Notes under the pieces: model-generated
The model's input: only the letters and a program-made list of their open reading frames with translations
Databases searched by the model: none
Told to the model about the DNA's origin: nothing
Translations under genes and position numbers: made by a program
NCBI RefSeq assembly: GCF_000006445.2
Contig: NC_006046.2
Coordinates: 1,364,001 to 1,428,000, forward strand
DNA: 64,000 bases
Direction of reading: 5' to 3'
Source of the DNA: Debaryomyces hansenii CBS767
Taxonomy: Eukaryota; Ascomycota; Pichiomycetes; Serinales; Debaryomycetaceae
Part shown: one piece after another, positions 1-10,014 of the stretch
Layout of the letters: the number at the start of each line of letters is the position of its first letter
Numbering within the stretch: position 1 is the stretch's first letter

Positions 1-203
1 GTGCTGATATTATTTTGAGTTTCCCAATATATGACAATGTATTCGGCGACCTCGAAAGAACAAAGGCTATGACTGGCGGTAAGTTTGATGTCGTTACCAA
101 GTATCCTACTATGAAGGCCTGGGCTGATATGATCAAGAAGGAACCTAACTTGATCAAGGCTAACGAAATTATCGACTCCAAGACTGGCACATCGAAATTG
201 TAA
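1..203 (+). CDS. Glutathione S-transferase, GTT1-like, C-terminal end only
   Basis: The window opens inside this gene. The frame is open from base 3 and ends at TAA 201-203. The visible 67 residues are the last part of an alpha-helical GST C-terminal domain. They begin ADIILSFPIY, almost identical to the same segment of the complete GST gene that follows at 401-1239 (ADIILSFPIYENVF). The gene is therefore the upstream member of a tandem GST pair, and the family is inferred from that paralogue. The true start lies outside the window; the TTG at 15 is an internal Leu codon, not a start. Expected role: cytosolic or ER-associated conjugation of glutathione to electrophiles. Confidence 0.85.
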   Translation, partial: ADIILSFPIYDNVFGDLERTKAMTGGKFDVVTKYPTMKAWADMIKKEPNLIKANEIIDSKTGTSKL

Positions 204-400
204 GCTGTATAACCATTTAGGATTGTGTTTAGTTAAACATAAAGTATTTATTATATGAATTAATTAATATGAATTTCACAAGCCTTTATCTTCGTAAATA
301 TTATGGGACTTAACCGAATCTACCCCGCATATTTTTCAGTATAAATATATTCATCTGTCATGGCTCTACTTACCCTTACTTGTTCTATTATGCAACAATA

Positions 401-1239
401 ATGTCCTCTGGTGACCATGGTGATAAGTTTGTCTTGCATTGGTAAGTAATACGAAAAAAGCATTCGAAGACTAAGAATAATATGCTAACTCTTATTTTAG
501 GCTTGACCAGTCAAGAGCACATAGAATTCTATGGCTATTAGATCTTTTAGGGTTAAAATATGAAATCAAAACTTACCTACGTCATCCAACAACCTGGAGA
601 GGTCCATCTTCATTATTGAAGGTTCATCCTTCGGGAAAATCTCCAATATTGGAAATCATGTTTGGCGATGGGAGAGAATCGTTAAAGTTGGCCGAAAGTG
701 GATTTATAATACAGTATTTGTTGAAGAATTACGATCATGACAACTTATTGACTCCCGTGGACCCGAATTTACAACTCAAGGTGGATTATTATTTGCATTA
801 TACTGAGGGAACTCTACAACATATCACGATAGCGTTGTTAATCAATTCTGTAGCGAAGAGTATAGCCCCACTCGGAACAAAAAGTGTGGTTAAGCTAGTG
901 ACCAAAGGAATCAATAATGGCTATTATGTTCACGAATGGAGGTTGAATATGCAATATTTGGAAGACCAACTAGAAAGGGAGGGGACAGGTTATTTTGTCG
1001 GGGACAGGTTATCTGGGGCAGATATTATCCTAAGCTTCCCAATCTACGAGAACGTTTTTGATAACGAAGTGCAGATAAAGGATATTACGGGGGAAAAGGG
1101 TGATTTGTATAAGAAATACCCACATCTTGCTGCATGGTGTGATAAAATTAGAAATAACCCCCTGTACATTAAGATAACCGAAATGATGGATGGAAAGGTA
1201 GATAATTACATGCGTAGGTCGTCTACCTCGAGTAAGTGA
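401..1239 (+). CDS. GTT1: Glutathione S-transferase, GTT1-like, two exons
   Basis: Exon 1 is 401-441 and exon 2 is 501-1239, giving 259 residues. Splicing joins a 13-codon leader (MSSGDHGDKFVLH) to W-LDQSRAHRILWLLDLLGL, the start of the GST thioredoxin-like domain. HWLDxSRAxRxLWLLD matches the N-terminus of yeast Gtt1 as I remember it, so the intron is needed for a complete domain. The N-terminal glutathione-binding domain runs to about residue 110 (HPSGKSPILE is the cis-Pro/G-site region, and LAESGFIIQYL follows). The helical domain contains LSGADIILSFPIY. A paralogue ends 197 bp upstream, so this is a tandem duplication. GTT1 orthology is likely, but CTG-clade yeasts carry several paralogues, so the exact symbol is less certain than the family. 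Confidence 0.85.
442..500 (+). other. Spliceosomal intron in the GTT1-like gene
   Basis: This 59-base intron has donor GTAAGT at 442, a branch-site-like TGCTAAC at 483-489 and a TTTTAG acceptor ending at 500. It interrupts a Trp codon (TG|G, phase 2). Removing it joins an upstream ATG to an otherwise start-less GST frame. Confidence 0.88.
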
Positions 1240-1457
1240 ATCTCGTTAAGTCTCTTAGATATGGTCTACGCATTTAATGAAAATTATTCTGTATTTCGAA
1301 ATTTAGTTTTGATCGTAAGTATCAGGTATAAATTTAGCTATATCATCTATAATGTTTTAGCTATTACGAATAAATAAACATACAAATATCCTCTGGCGTT
1401 AAACTTGGGCAGATTCTATAATTATATCCAACTTCAATGCCATAATTTGGATTTTGT

Positions 1458-2876
1458 TTAATAAATTGCACTTGGGTCTTCCATACTGTAATCAATCCAG
1501 CTAGCCATACAGTTTTGATCTGCCAAATGGTCCCATCTACTAAATTGGCCAGCTTCGCAACCAATTGTGTCAGGAGAATTAGGACAATTAACGTATGGGT
1601 CGTGGTAATATCCTATATCTCTAAACCAGTGGATATCCTTGGTGTCGGCAAATAATGCTAACCCCATAGAATGTACAGGTGCATCTCCCCAACGTTCATA
1701 ATAGAAGTTCCCAGTAGAATCCAAATATTTAAACCACTCATTATACGCTTCACCACGGTAGAAATCCATGTCACCAATTTCGAAATTTGACCAGAAATGA
1801 CAAGTAGAATATCCGTTTGCCTTTTTATTATTCTTGGGATTTTGTTGGTTCTCTAAAAGCCACTGAAATGCTCCATTCGGGTTTACATATTTATAGTTAT
1901 CGCCCTTATTCAAGAATTTTAAAGTCTCCGGCCATAAGGATACGACAGTTTCCGAAATATCGTAGAGATTAATTGCAAAACCATAAGCTTTCTTGGTTAC
2001 TTCCATATACTTAAAGACATCGTATTCCAAATCATTGTAGAAAAAGACATTTGGTTCAATACGCCAATAATATTGGTATTTTTTCAATTCTGGAACATTG
2101 TAGAAATTACCCAGGTAAAACCTACACATATTATGATAAGATCCCTTTTTTGCATACGAAATCCGTTGATCGGACAAGAGCTGCATAGCCTTCTCCTCGC
2201 GTTCAGTATCAATGTCAGATGGCTTCTTCCATAATTCACTTGGAATTGTAACGAATTCCATAGGGGCGTCACTTAATTTCTGCATTCGTTGCATAAACCT
2301 CTCGGTAAATGGCTCGTCGTTAATGAATGTATATGGGTATCTGAACTTGGAATTAAATCTCGTTTCAAATCTTCGGATAGTTTTAGTTATAGCCAGGGCC
2401 TCGTTATTACGTACCAATGCAATTATTGTAGCATTTGCATGCTTGTATTTATCGATGTCTTTTTTTGATGGTGGCCTCATGCTCTGAAGGTCTGCATCTT
2501 TTGGCTCATGGATTTCTTGTGCCATCACCTCTTCAAATGTTTCCTTATTCTTCTTTAGGATATCCTCCGGAGTACCAATCTTCTTCTTGGGGTTCACAAA
2601 CTTGAACTTGACATTATTGGGTTTTATTTTAAAGCCATATGTGCTATAAGTATCAACATTTTGCAAATCAACGTCTGAAACATTCTGATTTAAATACCCA
2701 AAATCAAACTTCTGTGTAAGTTGTCGAAACCCCAGACTAATCATATCCCTATCTACATATTCATCTGTAGGTATTTCAGCAACATAAACAATTATTCCAA
2801 ATATTAACACTAAATTCAAAGGTATAATTAATACAAGTAACGGTTTTGGTATTCTCAATGAGAATGCAGATATCAT
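1458..2876 (-). CDS. Alpha-1,2-mannosyltransferase, KTR/KRE2 (GT15) family
   Basis: This is a 472-residue type II Golgi membrane protein. A short cytosolic tail is followed by one signal-anchor segment at about residues 14-33 (LLVLIIPLNLVLIFGIIVYV), a stem, and a luminal GT15 catalytic domain from about residue 145. Family hallmarks include YYWRIEPNVFFYNDL, FWSNFEIGDMDFYRGEAY and WGDAPVHSMGLALF. The Glu in FWSNFEI matches the position of the proposed catalytic nucleophile in Kre2. Such enzymes add mannose from GDP-mannose to O- and N-linked glycans of cell-wall and secreted proteins. I cannot tell from sequence alone which KTR or MNT paralogue this is. The start codon is ATG at 2876; it shares a 276-bp divergent promoter with MSD1. 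Confidence 0.9.
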   Translation of the reverse strand: MISAFSLRIPKPLLVLIIPLNLVLIFGIIVYVAEIPTDEYVDRDMISLGFRQLTQKFDFGYLNQNVSDVDLQNVDTYSTYGFKIKPNNVKFKFVNPKKKIGTPEDILKKNKETFEEVMAQEIHEPKDADLQSMRPPSKKDIDKYKHANATIIALVRNNEALAITKTIRRFETRFNSKFRYPYTFINDEPFTERFMQRMQKLSDAPMEFVTIPSELWKKPSDIDTEREEKAMQLLSDQRISYAKKGSYHNMCRFYLGNFYNVPELKKYQYYWRIEPNVFFYNDLEYDVFKYMEVTKKAYGFAINLYDISETVVSLWPETLKFLNKGDNYKYVNPNGAFQWLLENQQNPKNNKKANGYSTCHFWSNFEIGDMDFYRGEAYNEWFKYLDSTGNFYYERWGDAPVHSMGLALFADTKDIHWFRDIGYYHDPYVNCPNSPDTIGCEAGQFSRWDHLADQNCMASWIDYSMEDPSAIY

Positions 2877-3152
2877 ACTTGTTTCTAAAGAAATTTAGTT
2901 ATATCTAAGGTGGATAATTCAATAAATCATGCGTCTCAGATGTACGTATAGTATTGCTTAATTAACTGAAATTTTATGTCTCTTGCTAGATCATTACTAT
3001 CATACTATCATACCGCTTGTTAACAGATAAACCAAATGCACGCGCCTTGGTAGTTACATTATGTGCCAATACCAAATAAAGAAAAAATGGCATTATGGAA
3101 GACACTATAGTCTAGTATAAGTCGTTATAGAGGAAGTTTCAGTCATTCATAT

Positions 3153-5267
3153 ATGCTTGGGGTTGGTAAGAAAGTGGGAAGTTGTAGGATTCTTTCTACA
3201 GGTCCTATATTGTTGAAACGAACATTATCTGCTTCTCGTAGAACCCATAATATAAGTTCATTGCCAAATAAAGAAAAGACGCTATCGAAGTTCAGCTTTC
3301 CTGTTGCAACGTGTACTATAAGAGACATTAATCGAGATATAAATGAAATGTTGAAAAAAGGGTCTGTCAATGTTACTTTGAATGGCCACATTCACAAAAA
3401 ACCCAGAATCATGGCTACAAGAAGTTTTGCTGAACTCCGAGATTCCAACGGGGACATAACTCAGATCTTGATGTCACCAGAACATACTCCAACCAAATTA
3501 TTTAATTTATTAAAGGAGACCACTACAGAGGATTCTGTTAGTGTGAGTGGGGCTGTTCAGTTGAAACAAGCAAAGGCAGGAGAAGAAAACAAGAAATGGG
3601 AACTAGTTGTCCAAAATTATCAAATATTGAATCATTCGAATTTAGATGCAGCAAGACTCGATAAATTAAAGCACTCTTCACCAAAGGATTTACCACCGCA
3701 ATTCAGATATTTGCAATTGAGAACTCCTTTCTATCAGAATGCCTTAAGAACTAGAAGCAAAGTTGCAAATTTGATTCGAAATATATTTGTGGAGAAACAT
3801 GATTTTGTAGAAATTGAAACGCCCCTTTTATTCAAATCAACGCCTGAAGGTGCCAGAGAATTTTTAGTTCCAACTAGGCTGCATGATAGATTCTATGCTT
3901 TACCGCAATCTCCGCAACAATACAAACAAATCCTTATGAGTTCCGGGTTCACTCGTTATTTCCAGATTGCAAAATGCTTTAGAGATGAAGATTTGAGAGC
4001 TGATAGACAACCTGAATTTACACAAATTGATTTGGAAATGAGTTACATTAATAATAGCGATCAAGTAGGTCTCGTTGTAGAAGACCTTATACATAATATT
4101 TGGAACAAAATAGCCATGTTACCTACGTATAAAGTGAATTCTGATGATGTTTTAGAAAAAATCGATTTCGAAGATAGAAATACATTGGCTTTTTCTAAAT
4201 TGAACTACATAGAAGCTTTAAGCAACTATGGTATTGACAAACCTGATTTAAGGTCAAGCTTGAAATTCAAGAATATTACAACATTTTTTCTGCCTATAAA
4301 AAATAAAGATAACTTTCCAGTTTTAGAGGTATGTATTTTGAGAGGTGCACTTGATTCTTCTAAATCCAAGGTGCCCAGTGTGTTGACAGACGCTAATAAT
4401 TACTCGAAACGTAAGCCTATAATCTTTGGTATTAAATCCGAAGAAGATGCACAAAAGTGGTATCAAAAATTTGTGGACAAGAATGTTATCCAAAAAACTG
4501 CTGCATTTGATGAAACTGAATTACATAAATATCTTGGTTTGAAGGCTGGTGATATTTTAGCCATATCTACAAGGTCTGAATTACCTTATGAAAATCCTAC
4601 CCCGCTAGGAAAATTCAGACAATTGGCAATTGCAGAGTATCCGAATAAATGGAAAAGAAAAATATTTGACAGGACAACCGGAGATGTTTTTGAAAACTAT
4701 AATACAGAGGAAATATTTGTTGGCTCATGGGTTGTTGACTTCCCGTTATTTAATCCTGTTGAAATTTCAGAAAGCAATAATGCTGAATTTCCAGAGTATG
4801 ACTTCACAAAATTCGAATCAACGCACCATCCATTTACCATGGCTAAGCTAGAAGATTACGATTTACTAGCATCAGATCCTCTTAAAGTTAGAGGTGAGCA
4901 TTATGATTTGGTTATTAATGGAGTCGAGGTTGGTGGTGGTTCAAGAAGAATCCATGATCCACAGTTGCAAAAATATATTTTTGAAAAGATTTTAAAAATT
5001 CGGAACTACCATGAATTATTTGGCCATTTATTACATGCCTTAAGTATGGGATGTCCTCCTCATGCTGGTTTAGCATTAGGATTTGACAGGTTGTGTACTA
5101 TGCTAATTGGTAGTACGAGCATTAGAGATGTCATTGCGTTTCCTAAAAACCAATCGGGGATTGATACAGTTGTTGATTCTCCAAGCCATGTTAATGACAA
5201 AACTTTGAATGAATACCACATTACTACAATTGTGAATGAAGATGTAAATAGAAACACCCCCATGTAA
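3153..5267 (+). CDS. MSD1: Mitochondrial aspartyl-tRNA synthetase
   Basis: The protein is 704 residues and charges mitochondrial tRNA-Asp with aspartate. The N-terminal 30-40 residues are rich in Arg, Ser and hydrophobics with few acidic residues, as in a mitochondrial presequence. An OB-fold anticodon-binding domain follows at about 70-170. The class II catalytic core carries a motif 2-type segment (FRDEDLRADRQPEFTQIDLE, near residue 275) and motif 3 near residue 638 (GLALGFDRL). The insertion domain between motifs 2 and 3 and the closing AFPKNQSG are typical of bacterial-type AspRS and mitochondrial Msd1. It is convergent with NOP9, with 56 bp between the stop codons. Confidence 0.95.
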   Translation: MLGVGKKVGSCRILSTGPILLKRTLSASRRTHNISSLPNKEKTLSKFSFPVATCTIRDINRDINEMLKKGSVNVTLNGHIHKKPRIMATRSFAELRDSNGDITQILMSPEHTPTKLFNLLKETTTEDSVSVSGAVQLKQAKAGEENKKWELVVQNYQILNHSNLDAARLDKLKHSSPKDLPPQFRYLQLRTPFYQNALRTRSKVANLIRNIFVEKHDFVEIETPLLFKSTPEGAREFLVPTRLHDRFYALPQSPQQYKQILMSSGFTRYFQIAKCFRDEDLRADRQPEFTQIDLEMSYINNSDQVGLVVEDLIHNIWNKIAMLPTYKVNSDDVLEKIDFEDRNTLAFSKLNYIEALSNYGIDKPDLRSSLKFKNITTFFLPIKNKDNFPVLEVCILRGALDSSKSKVPSVLTDANNYSKRKPIIFGIKSEEDAQKWYQKFVDKNVIQKTAAFDETELHKYLGLKAGDILAISTRSELPYENPTPLGKFRQLAIAEYPNKWKRKIFDRTTGDVFENYNTEEIFVGSWVVDFPLFNPVEISESNNAEFPEYDFTKFESTHHPFTMAKLEDYDLLASDPLKVRGEHYDLVINGVEVGGGSRRIHDPQLQKYIFEKILKIRNYHELFGHLLHALSMGCPPHAGLALGFDRLCTMLIGSTSIRDVIAFPKNQSGIDTVVDSPSHVNDKTLNEYHITTIVNEDVNRNTPM

Positions 5268-5323
5268 TTAGACTTTAATCTAGATTTATTTTCACTATAA
5301 TACATATATATCAGATTTTATTT

Positions 5324-7486
5324 CTAACGGTTACGGCCTCTTATCTTTGCCTTCTTATTATCGTTGTCATATCCATATTCAAACTCATTGTTCTTACGTT
5401 TATTAAAACCTTCTTCAGCTTTCTGTGCTCTCTCCTCCTTCATTTGCTTTTCTTTCATCATTTGCTCAAATTTTAATTCAATAGGCTTTTTCACTCTTTC
5501 AGTACTATTTTGACCTTCGTGTGAACCTACGCCAAAGTATTCTTCTTCCTGATTTTTAACCAACAGCTTCCAGTCAAATTTCTTTCTGACAAATAATTCC
5601 ATAGACCAATTCTTCCAAACCAATCTACCATAAGTACTTTCTTTTACTTTATGCGATTCTGAAGCTAACTCTGATCCAATTCTATCCTTATACATGTTAA
5701 GTAATACAGTGAAATTCCAAAGTCTGTCGACTATATGGGAGCCATACGAATTACAGGCCAAGTTCACAATTTCATTCTGGAATAAATTCAAAAACCTTTT
5801 TCTGATAATAAGAACACTTTTTGGTTCTCCTTCTGATGCTGGGATAACTACTAATGAATTTTCAACCACATGAGAAAAGACCCCATGGTAACACATTTGA
5901 ATAAACCTAGCAATTGGCAAAGCTAAAAAGTTTAACCAAGTACAGACAACAAATGAATGATCGTATTCCATCAATTTTTCTAAAAATAATGATCTTCTTC
6001 TTTCTTGTGCTGTTGGCCAATCATCTCTTGTATTACCTAATGTAGAACCAGTTAAATGTAAAGTATTCTCCAAAAATTCTGAAGATGTATCAGCGCTTGG
6101 ATTATGTCTGTCATAATTAGGAGCAAATTTTACAAATAACTGCTCAATAAGTTCTTCTCTTCTATAATTATCTCTGCTAATGGAAGCATCAATAATATTC
6201 TTACCTAATTCTAGATTTTGATTTTCATCAATTGAAATTAAACTGGCCAATTCTGGAATTATTTGATCCAAGATAAATAAAACTTCGGCGGGTTTTAACT
6301 TGAATAATAATGCTTGAATAATAAATACACCTGTGGTTGATCTCTTGGATAACTTCAAAACTCTGTCTTTCATATATAACTTGTATAATCTTTCAATGTA
6401 TTTCATTCTTGCACCACCATTTCTAATAACAGATTCTAAGAAATGTGAACCTACTGAATCTGAAAGCAAATATTCAACGAATGCTTCCTCTTGAGGGTTT
6501 TTATCCGAATTTTCACTCAAAAATATTAAATGCCAGAACGTTCTCTCTTTATCTACTATACCTTCAACTTGAATAAGCAATTGCAAAACAGGGGAGGCGA
6601 CCTTATTAATCGCCAATTCTCTCATGTGTTTCATATCTCCCTTAGAACCAAGACTATTACAAAGTTTTCTTAATTGATCTTTGAACGAAGGTGGAGTTTG
6701 AAATGACCTATTAAAGTCATCATTATCCTTAATCTCAATCATTTTTCTTGCAATCTTAGACTTTTTGGAACGTAAAGTGGAATTTGATGTTGTTGTGGAA
6801 GGCAACTCTTTACCTGCAATAATCAAGATTAACAATCTTAAAACATGAGACGAATATTGATGATCAACCATGGTCTTCAAGTGTGGATTAAATTCATCCA
6901 ACATTTTAACAAATAATGTTTCCATAGATACAACAGCTTCATCTTCCCTGTCGTTGTCTTGGCTTATCTCATCATCAACTTCACCTTCATCTTGCTTAAA
7001 ATCATTAACTAATTCTTTTTCGATCAATGCAGCTGCTCTGACTAATAATGTCTCTAAAACATGCGACGAATATTTATGATGTGCTAATGCAACAAAGTGT
7101 CCAGAAAATTGTCTGAAGATATTCTTTAATTGTCTATCAGTCGCAAACAATACTAATCTTTCCATTAACTTGGAACAGATCTGGTTAGTGACAAGCTTTA
7201 ATTCCTTTCCACGAGCTTCTTCCAATACAGATCTAATAAATCCTTCACGCTCTTCATCATTATCAAATGCATTAACATTTAAAGTAGATTCCGCTTGCTT
7301 GAAATAGTCAATTTCATTCGAGTCAACTAAACCAAAAAAGGTCGTCTTAAGAGCAGGGTTCAGTTCAACTTTATCGTCATTTTCTTCGAGTTCACTTCTG
7401 TCATTGGGACTATAATCCTCTGGCTGAGTATTAACCTCCTTTGACTTTTTTTCAGCCCTTCTACCTCTAACTTTTGGTTGTACCAT
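5324..7486 (-). CDS. NOP9: Nop9, Pumilio-repeat protein for 40S ribosome biogenesis
   Basis: The 720-residue protein has a basic N-terminus (KVRGRRAEKK) and a long array of Pumilio-like alpha-helical repeats. Several repeats contain recurring H-x-YSSHVLxxL modules, for example HHKYSSHVLETL and DHQYSSHVLRLL, and NSYGSHIVDRLW near the C-terminus. Charged Lys/Glu and RGRNR tails close it. In yeast, Nop9 is a nucleolar/nuclear RNA-binding protein required for early 18S rRNA processing. Architecture and length (S. cerevisiae about 670) agree. A PAC-like and an RRPE-like element lie just upstream, as expected for a ribosome-biogenesis gene. The ATG at 7486 has no in-frame alternative upstream of note. 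Confidence 0.92.
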   Translation of the reverse strand: MVQPKVRGRRAEKKSKEVNTQPEDYSPNDRSELEENDDKVELNPALKTTFFGLVDSNEIDYFKQAESTLNVNAFDNDEEREGFIRSVLEEARGKELKLVTNQICSKLMERLVLFATDRQLKNIFRQFSGHFVALAHHKYSSHVLETLLVRAAALIEKELVNDFKQDEGEVDDEISQDNDREDEAVVSMETLFVKMLDEFNPHLKTMVDHQYSSHVLRLLILIIAGKELPSTTTSNSTLRSKKSKIARKMIEIKDNDDFNRSFQTPPSFKDQLRKLCNSLGSKGDMKHMRELAINKVASPVLQLLIQVEGIVDKERTFWHLIFLSENSDKNPQEEAFVEYLLSDSVGSHFLESVIRNGGARMKYIERLYKLYMKDRVLKLSKRSTTGVFIIQALLFKLKPAEVLFILDQIIPELASLISIDENQNLELGKNIIDASISRDNYRREELIEQLFVKFAPNYDRHNPSADTSSEFLENTLHLTGSTLGNTRDDWPTAQERRRSLFLEKLMEYDHSFVVCTWLNFLALPIARFIQMCYHGVFSHVVENSLVVIPASEGEPKSVLIIRKRFLNLFQNEIVNLACNSYGSHIVDRLWNFTVLLNMYKDRIGSELASESHKVKESTYGRLVWKNWSMELFVRKKFDWKLLVKNQEEEYFGVGSHEGQNSTERVKKPIELKFEQMMKEKQMKEERAQKAEEGFNKRKNNEFEYGYDNDNKKAKIRGRNR

Positions 7487-7999
7487 CGATATTATTATTG
7501 ATGTTTCTTGTTCTCTTTCTAGCCATAATTTTTTTGAAAATTAGCTGCTCATCACTAAATCAGCCCGGTCTGCATATAAAAAATTAACGACTCTGTATAT
7601 CTAACCTTTTTCCTAATTTGAAGTTGACCCAGTCATAACTTCATTGATGACTTATATATTATATAGATTGTCTTCATATCGGATAATTTATATTCTATTT
7701 ACATTTTCAAATTTTTATTTGTTAGAAGATTGGAATATAAAATACCCTAAATGAGATTTTGCATCCAAATAGATGAATATAAATTTAACGATTTTTGATA
7801 TACTACTGTTTATTTTGGTTAAAGATTTTGGACGTACACTAGATAAGAATTTAGAATGCTAGAAGATTGTTTAGAATCAAAATCGTTTTTTTAAGAATTT
7901 TCAATTTTTAAATTATTAACAGATATTTGAATATTTTTGCAAATGACAATGTATTATGATTTGAAACTAAATATATTATTCTTCCTTACTTATTTCTAA
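7487..7999. other. Intergenic region between NOP9 and BET4
   Basis: This 513-bp, very AT-rich spacer holds the NOP9 promoter elements listed separately and the BET4 3' flank. I see no convincing ORF or RNA gene in it. Confidence 0.6.
7527..7555 (-). promoter_or_regulatory. PAC-like and RRPE-like elements upstream of NOP9
   Basis: Read on the minus strand, GTGATGAGCAG (core GATGAGC at 7547-7553) is followed by AATTTTCAAAAAAATT (7527-7542), 40-70 bp before the NOP9 ATG. The first resembles the PAC element (GCGATGAGCT) and the second the A/T-rich RRPE. Both are known in promoters of yeast ribosome-biogenesis genes. Function here is inferred from position and match. Confidence 0.55.
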
Positions 8000-9192
8000 T
8001 CACGCAACAGATATAATAGATGAAACACCTTTTAATTGATCCAAATATCTACCTTTTCTGAGAGGATCAATTTCTATTAATTTATTAATGAGAATCCTTG
8101 TATCCTCATCCAAAAGCGTACCCCTCGAAATGGAACCACCTGCTTCTTCTCTTTTAATCAAGCCCTTAATTGAAATAATACTCTTTAAACACCAGCAATT
8201 ATCCAATCCTTGAACATTATCGTCTTTCTCCAATTCATTCAATTCTTCGATTAATTTTAATTGTTCATGAAGAATATCTTTGTAGCTCGCCTTTTCATTC
8301 GTAGAGTTTCGTAAATCATCCACAAAAAACTTATCCGTAATTAGCCAATATAAATAAAGCCATACAGAAGTATCTTCTGGATCCATATACATACCGGTTT
8401 TGATCAATTCTAGATCATGAACCATAATACTATATGGTGATTGAAATAAATGACTTACATCAGAAAATTCCTCCTTATTATCTAACTCCTTGAGACCCGA
8501 ATATATTTTAGGAATAAGCTTTGTACGATTATGCCAAGCTGAAAAATTAGATATATTCTTATTGATTTTTGAGGTAGTATATTCGAACTCTTTGATATTT
8601 ATTTTTAACTGGGCCAATTGTTCTAAATTAGGTTGAGTATTATACTCCCTTGCAGATTTTTTCTGTATATTTTCTACTAAAAATCTTCTGTATTGCCATC
8701 CGTGAAAGTTTCTGCTATCCATTTCGAGTAACTTTGAAACGATAGCTAATTCAACATCCCAATTTGCTTCATTCGTAGTTTGTAACTGATTCAAGCACCA
8801 TATACGATGGTTCCATACCCAATAACATTTGGGCAATCTCTTCAATTGGGACATTACAATTTTAAGATCGTCCTCTAAAGCTTCCTTTTTCTTAAGAATA
8901 TTCTTAGAGAAAAGATCTAACAAAATTTCACGACGATAATTCCATACAGTATAAAACTCTGGATTCAACAATAACACAGTTGTTGTTTTATTTAAGGTAT
9001 CTTTTGTGTAGATCTTGTTATCCTTTTCTTGTAAAATATCAATGGTTAAATTTCGATAGTTTTCGATTTTTGTCTTGTCCCTTTCTGCTTTGGCTTTCTT
9101 AGCCACTTCAGTTATTTTTTCTCTTTTAATACCGTGTTGCTTATTTAGTTAGTACATATTCAATTAATTACTACTGCCTTAATACATACCAT
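8000..9192 (-). CDS. BET4: Rab geranylgeranyltransferase alpha subunit, two exons
   Basis: The protein is 380 residues after splicing. It has protein prenyltransferase alpha repeats with the usual W-N-x-R signature: FYTVWNYRREILL, CYWVWNHRIWCL, NFHGWQYRRFLV and NFSAWHNRTKLI. With Bet2 it attaches geranylgeranyl to Rab GTPases such as Ypt1 and Sec4 presented by Mrs6. The main frame (from 9139) has no upstream ATG. A splice after ATG 9190-9192 gives M-QHGIKREKITEVAKK, close to the MHGIKR start I recall for yeast Bet4. So exon 1 supplies only the start codon. An internal GTG at 9106 is a Val codon, not a start. The 3' end is at 8000. Confidence 0.92.
9140..9189 (-). other. 50-bp intron directly after the BET4 start codon
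   Basis: On the minus strand the donor GTATGT (9189-9184) immediately follows ATG. A perfect TACTAAC branch site lies at 9154-9148, and the acceptor AAG ends at 9140. All three signals are canonical for budding yeast. Phase is 0. Confidence 0.88.
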
Positions 9193-9325
9193 TTAATATG
9201 GAAGAATTATGATGATATGAAGCCTTATCATATTTGGTGAGATTTCAAAATATTCTACTACGCGAATATTGATCTGTTTATAAAAGAATCAACGACATAC
9301 AAGGTGCCATTAATAGCATATATCA

Positions 9326-9976
9326 ATGACATCATCATCGTCACAGCTAGCAAAGCTTGCTCTTAAAGGATCACTGAAGATTGTTGCTGATTACTTTGAA
9401 TTTGCGATTAATAGTATACTATTCCAAAGAGGAATCTATCCACCAGAAGATTTTCATACGATTAAGAAATACGGGTTACCATTATTAGTTTCTGCGGATG
9501 ATGATGTTAAAGCATATATAGAGAAGATAATGCTGCAGGTGAAGAGATGGATATATGGAAGGAAAATTGGAAAGTTAGTCGTAGTTATAATTTCCAAATC
9601 AACAGCAGAGGTAGTAGAAAGATGGGAGTTCAATATTGAGATATTACAGGATAATGAGAACAATAATGAAGATGATAAACAAGAAGTTGAAAAACCGAGA
9701 GAGGAGAGTCATAGGGAAATACAAATGATCATTCGACAGATCACGTCGCTGGTATCATATTTGCCTCTTTTAGATGTGGACGAATATACGTTCAACGTCC
9801 TAGTACATACAGATCCTAATTATGATACTGCTCACATACCACATGAGTGGTGTGATACAGATGGAAACGCAAAATTAATTGAAGGGAATTCAATTGAGCA
9901 GGTTAAATTTAAATCATTTAGTACCAACATCCACGAAATAGGCACTACTGTGAGTTATAAATTAGATGAAACTTAA
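9326..9976 (+). CDS. MAD2: Spindle assembly checkpoint protein Mad2
   Basis: The 216-residue protein is a single HORMA domain. Characteristic segments are SLKIVADYFEFAINSILFQRG, RGIYPPEDF, KLVVVIISK, VVERWEFNIE and, near the C-terminal safety belt, KFKSFSTNIHEIGTTVSYK. Mad2 binds Mad1 at unattached kinetochores and Cdc20 in the mitotic checkpoint complex to inhibit the APC/C. Length is close to the yeast orthologue (196), with an acidic insertion around residues 110-128 (DNENNNEDDKQEVEK). It is convergent with CTK2, with a gap of 38 bp. Confidence 0.96.
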   Translation: MTSSSSQLAKLALKGSLKIVADYFEFAINSILFQRGIYPPEDFHTIKKYGLPLLVSADDDVKAYIEKIMLQVKRWIYGRKIGKLVVVIISKSTAEVVERWEFNIEILQDNENNNEDDKQEVEKPREESHREIQMIIRQITSLVSYLPLLDVDEYTFNVLVHTDPNYDTAHIPHEWCDTDGNAKLIEGNSIEQVKFKSFSTNIHEIGTTVSYKLDET

Positions 9977-10014
9977 ATTAATTCTAAGCTATATAATCAA
10001 TATATAATTGCATT

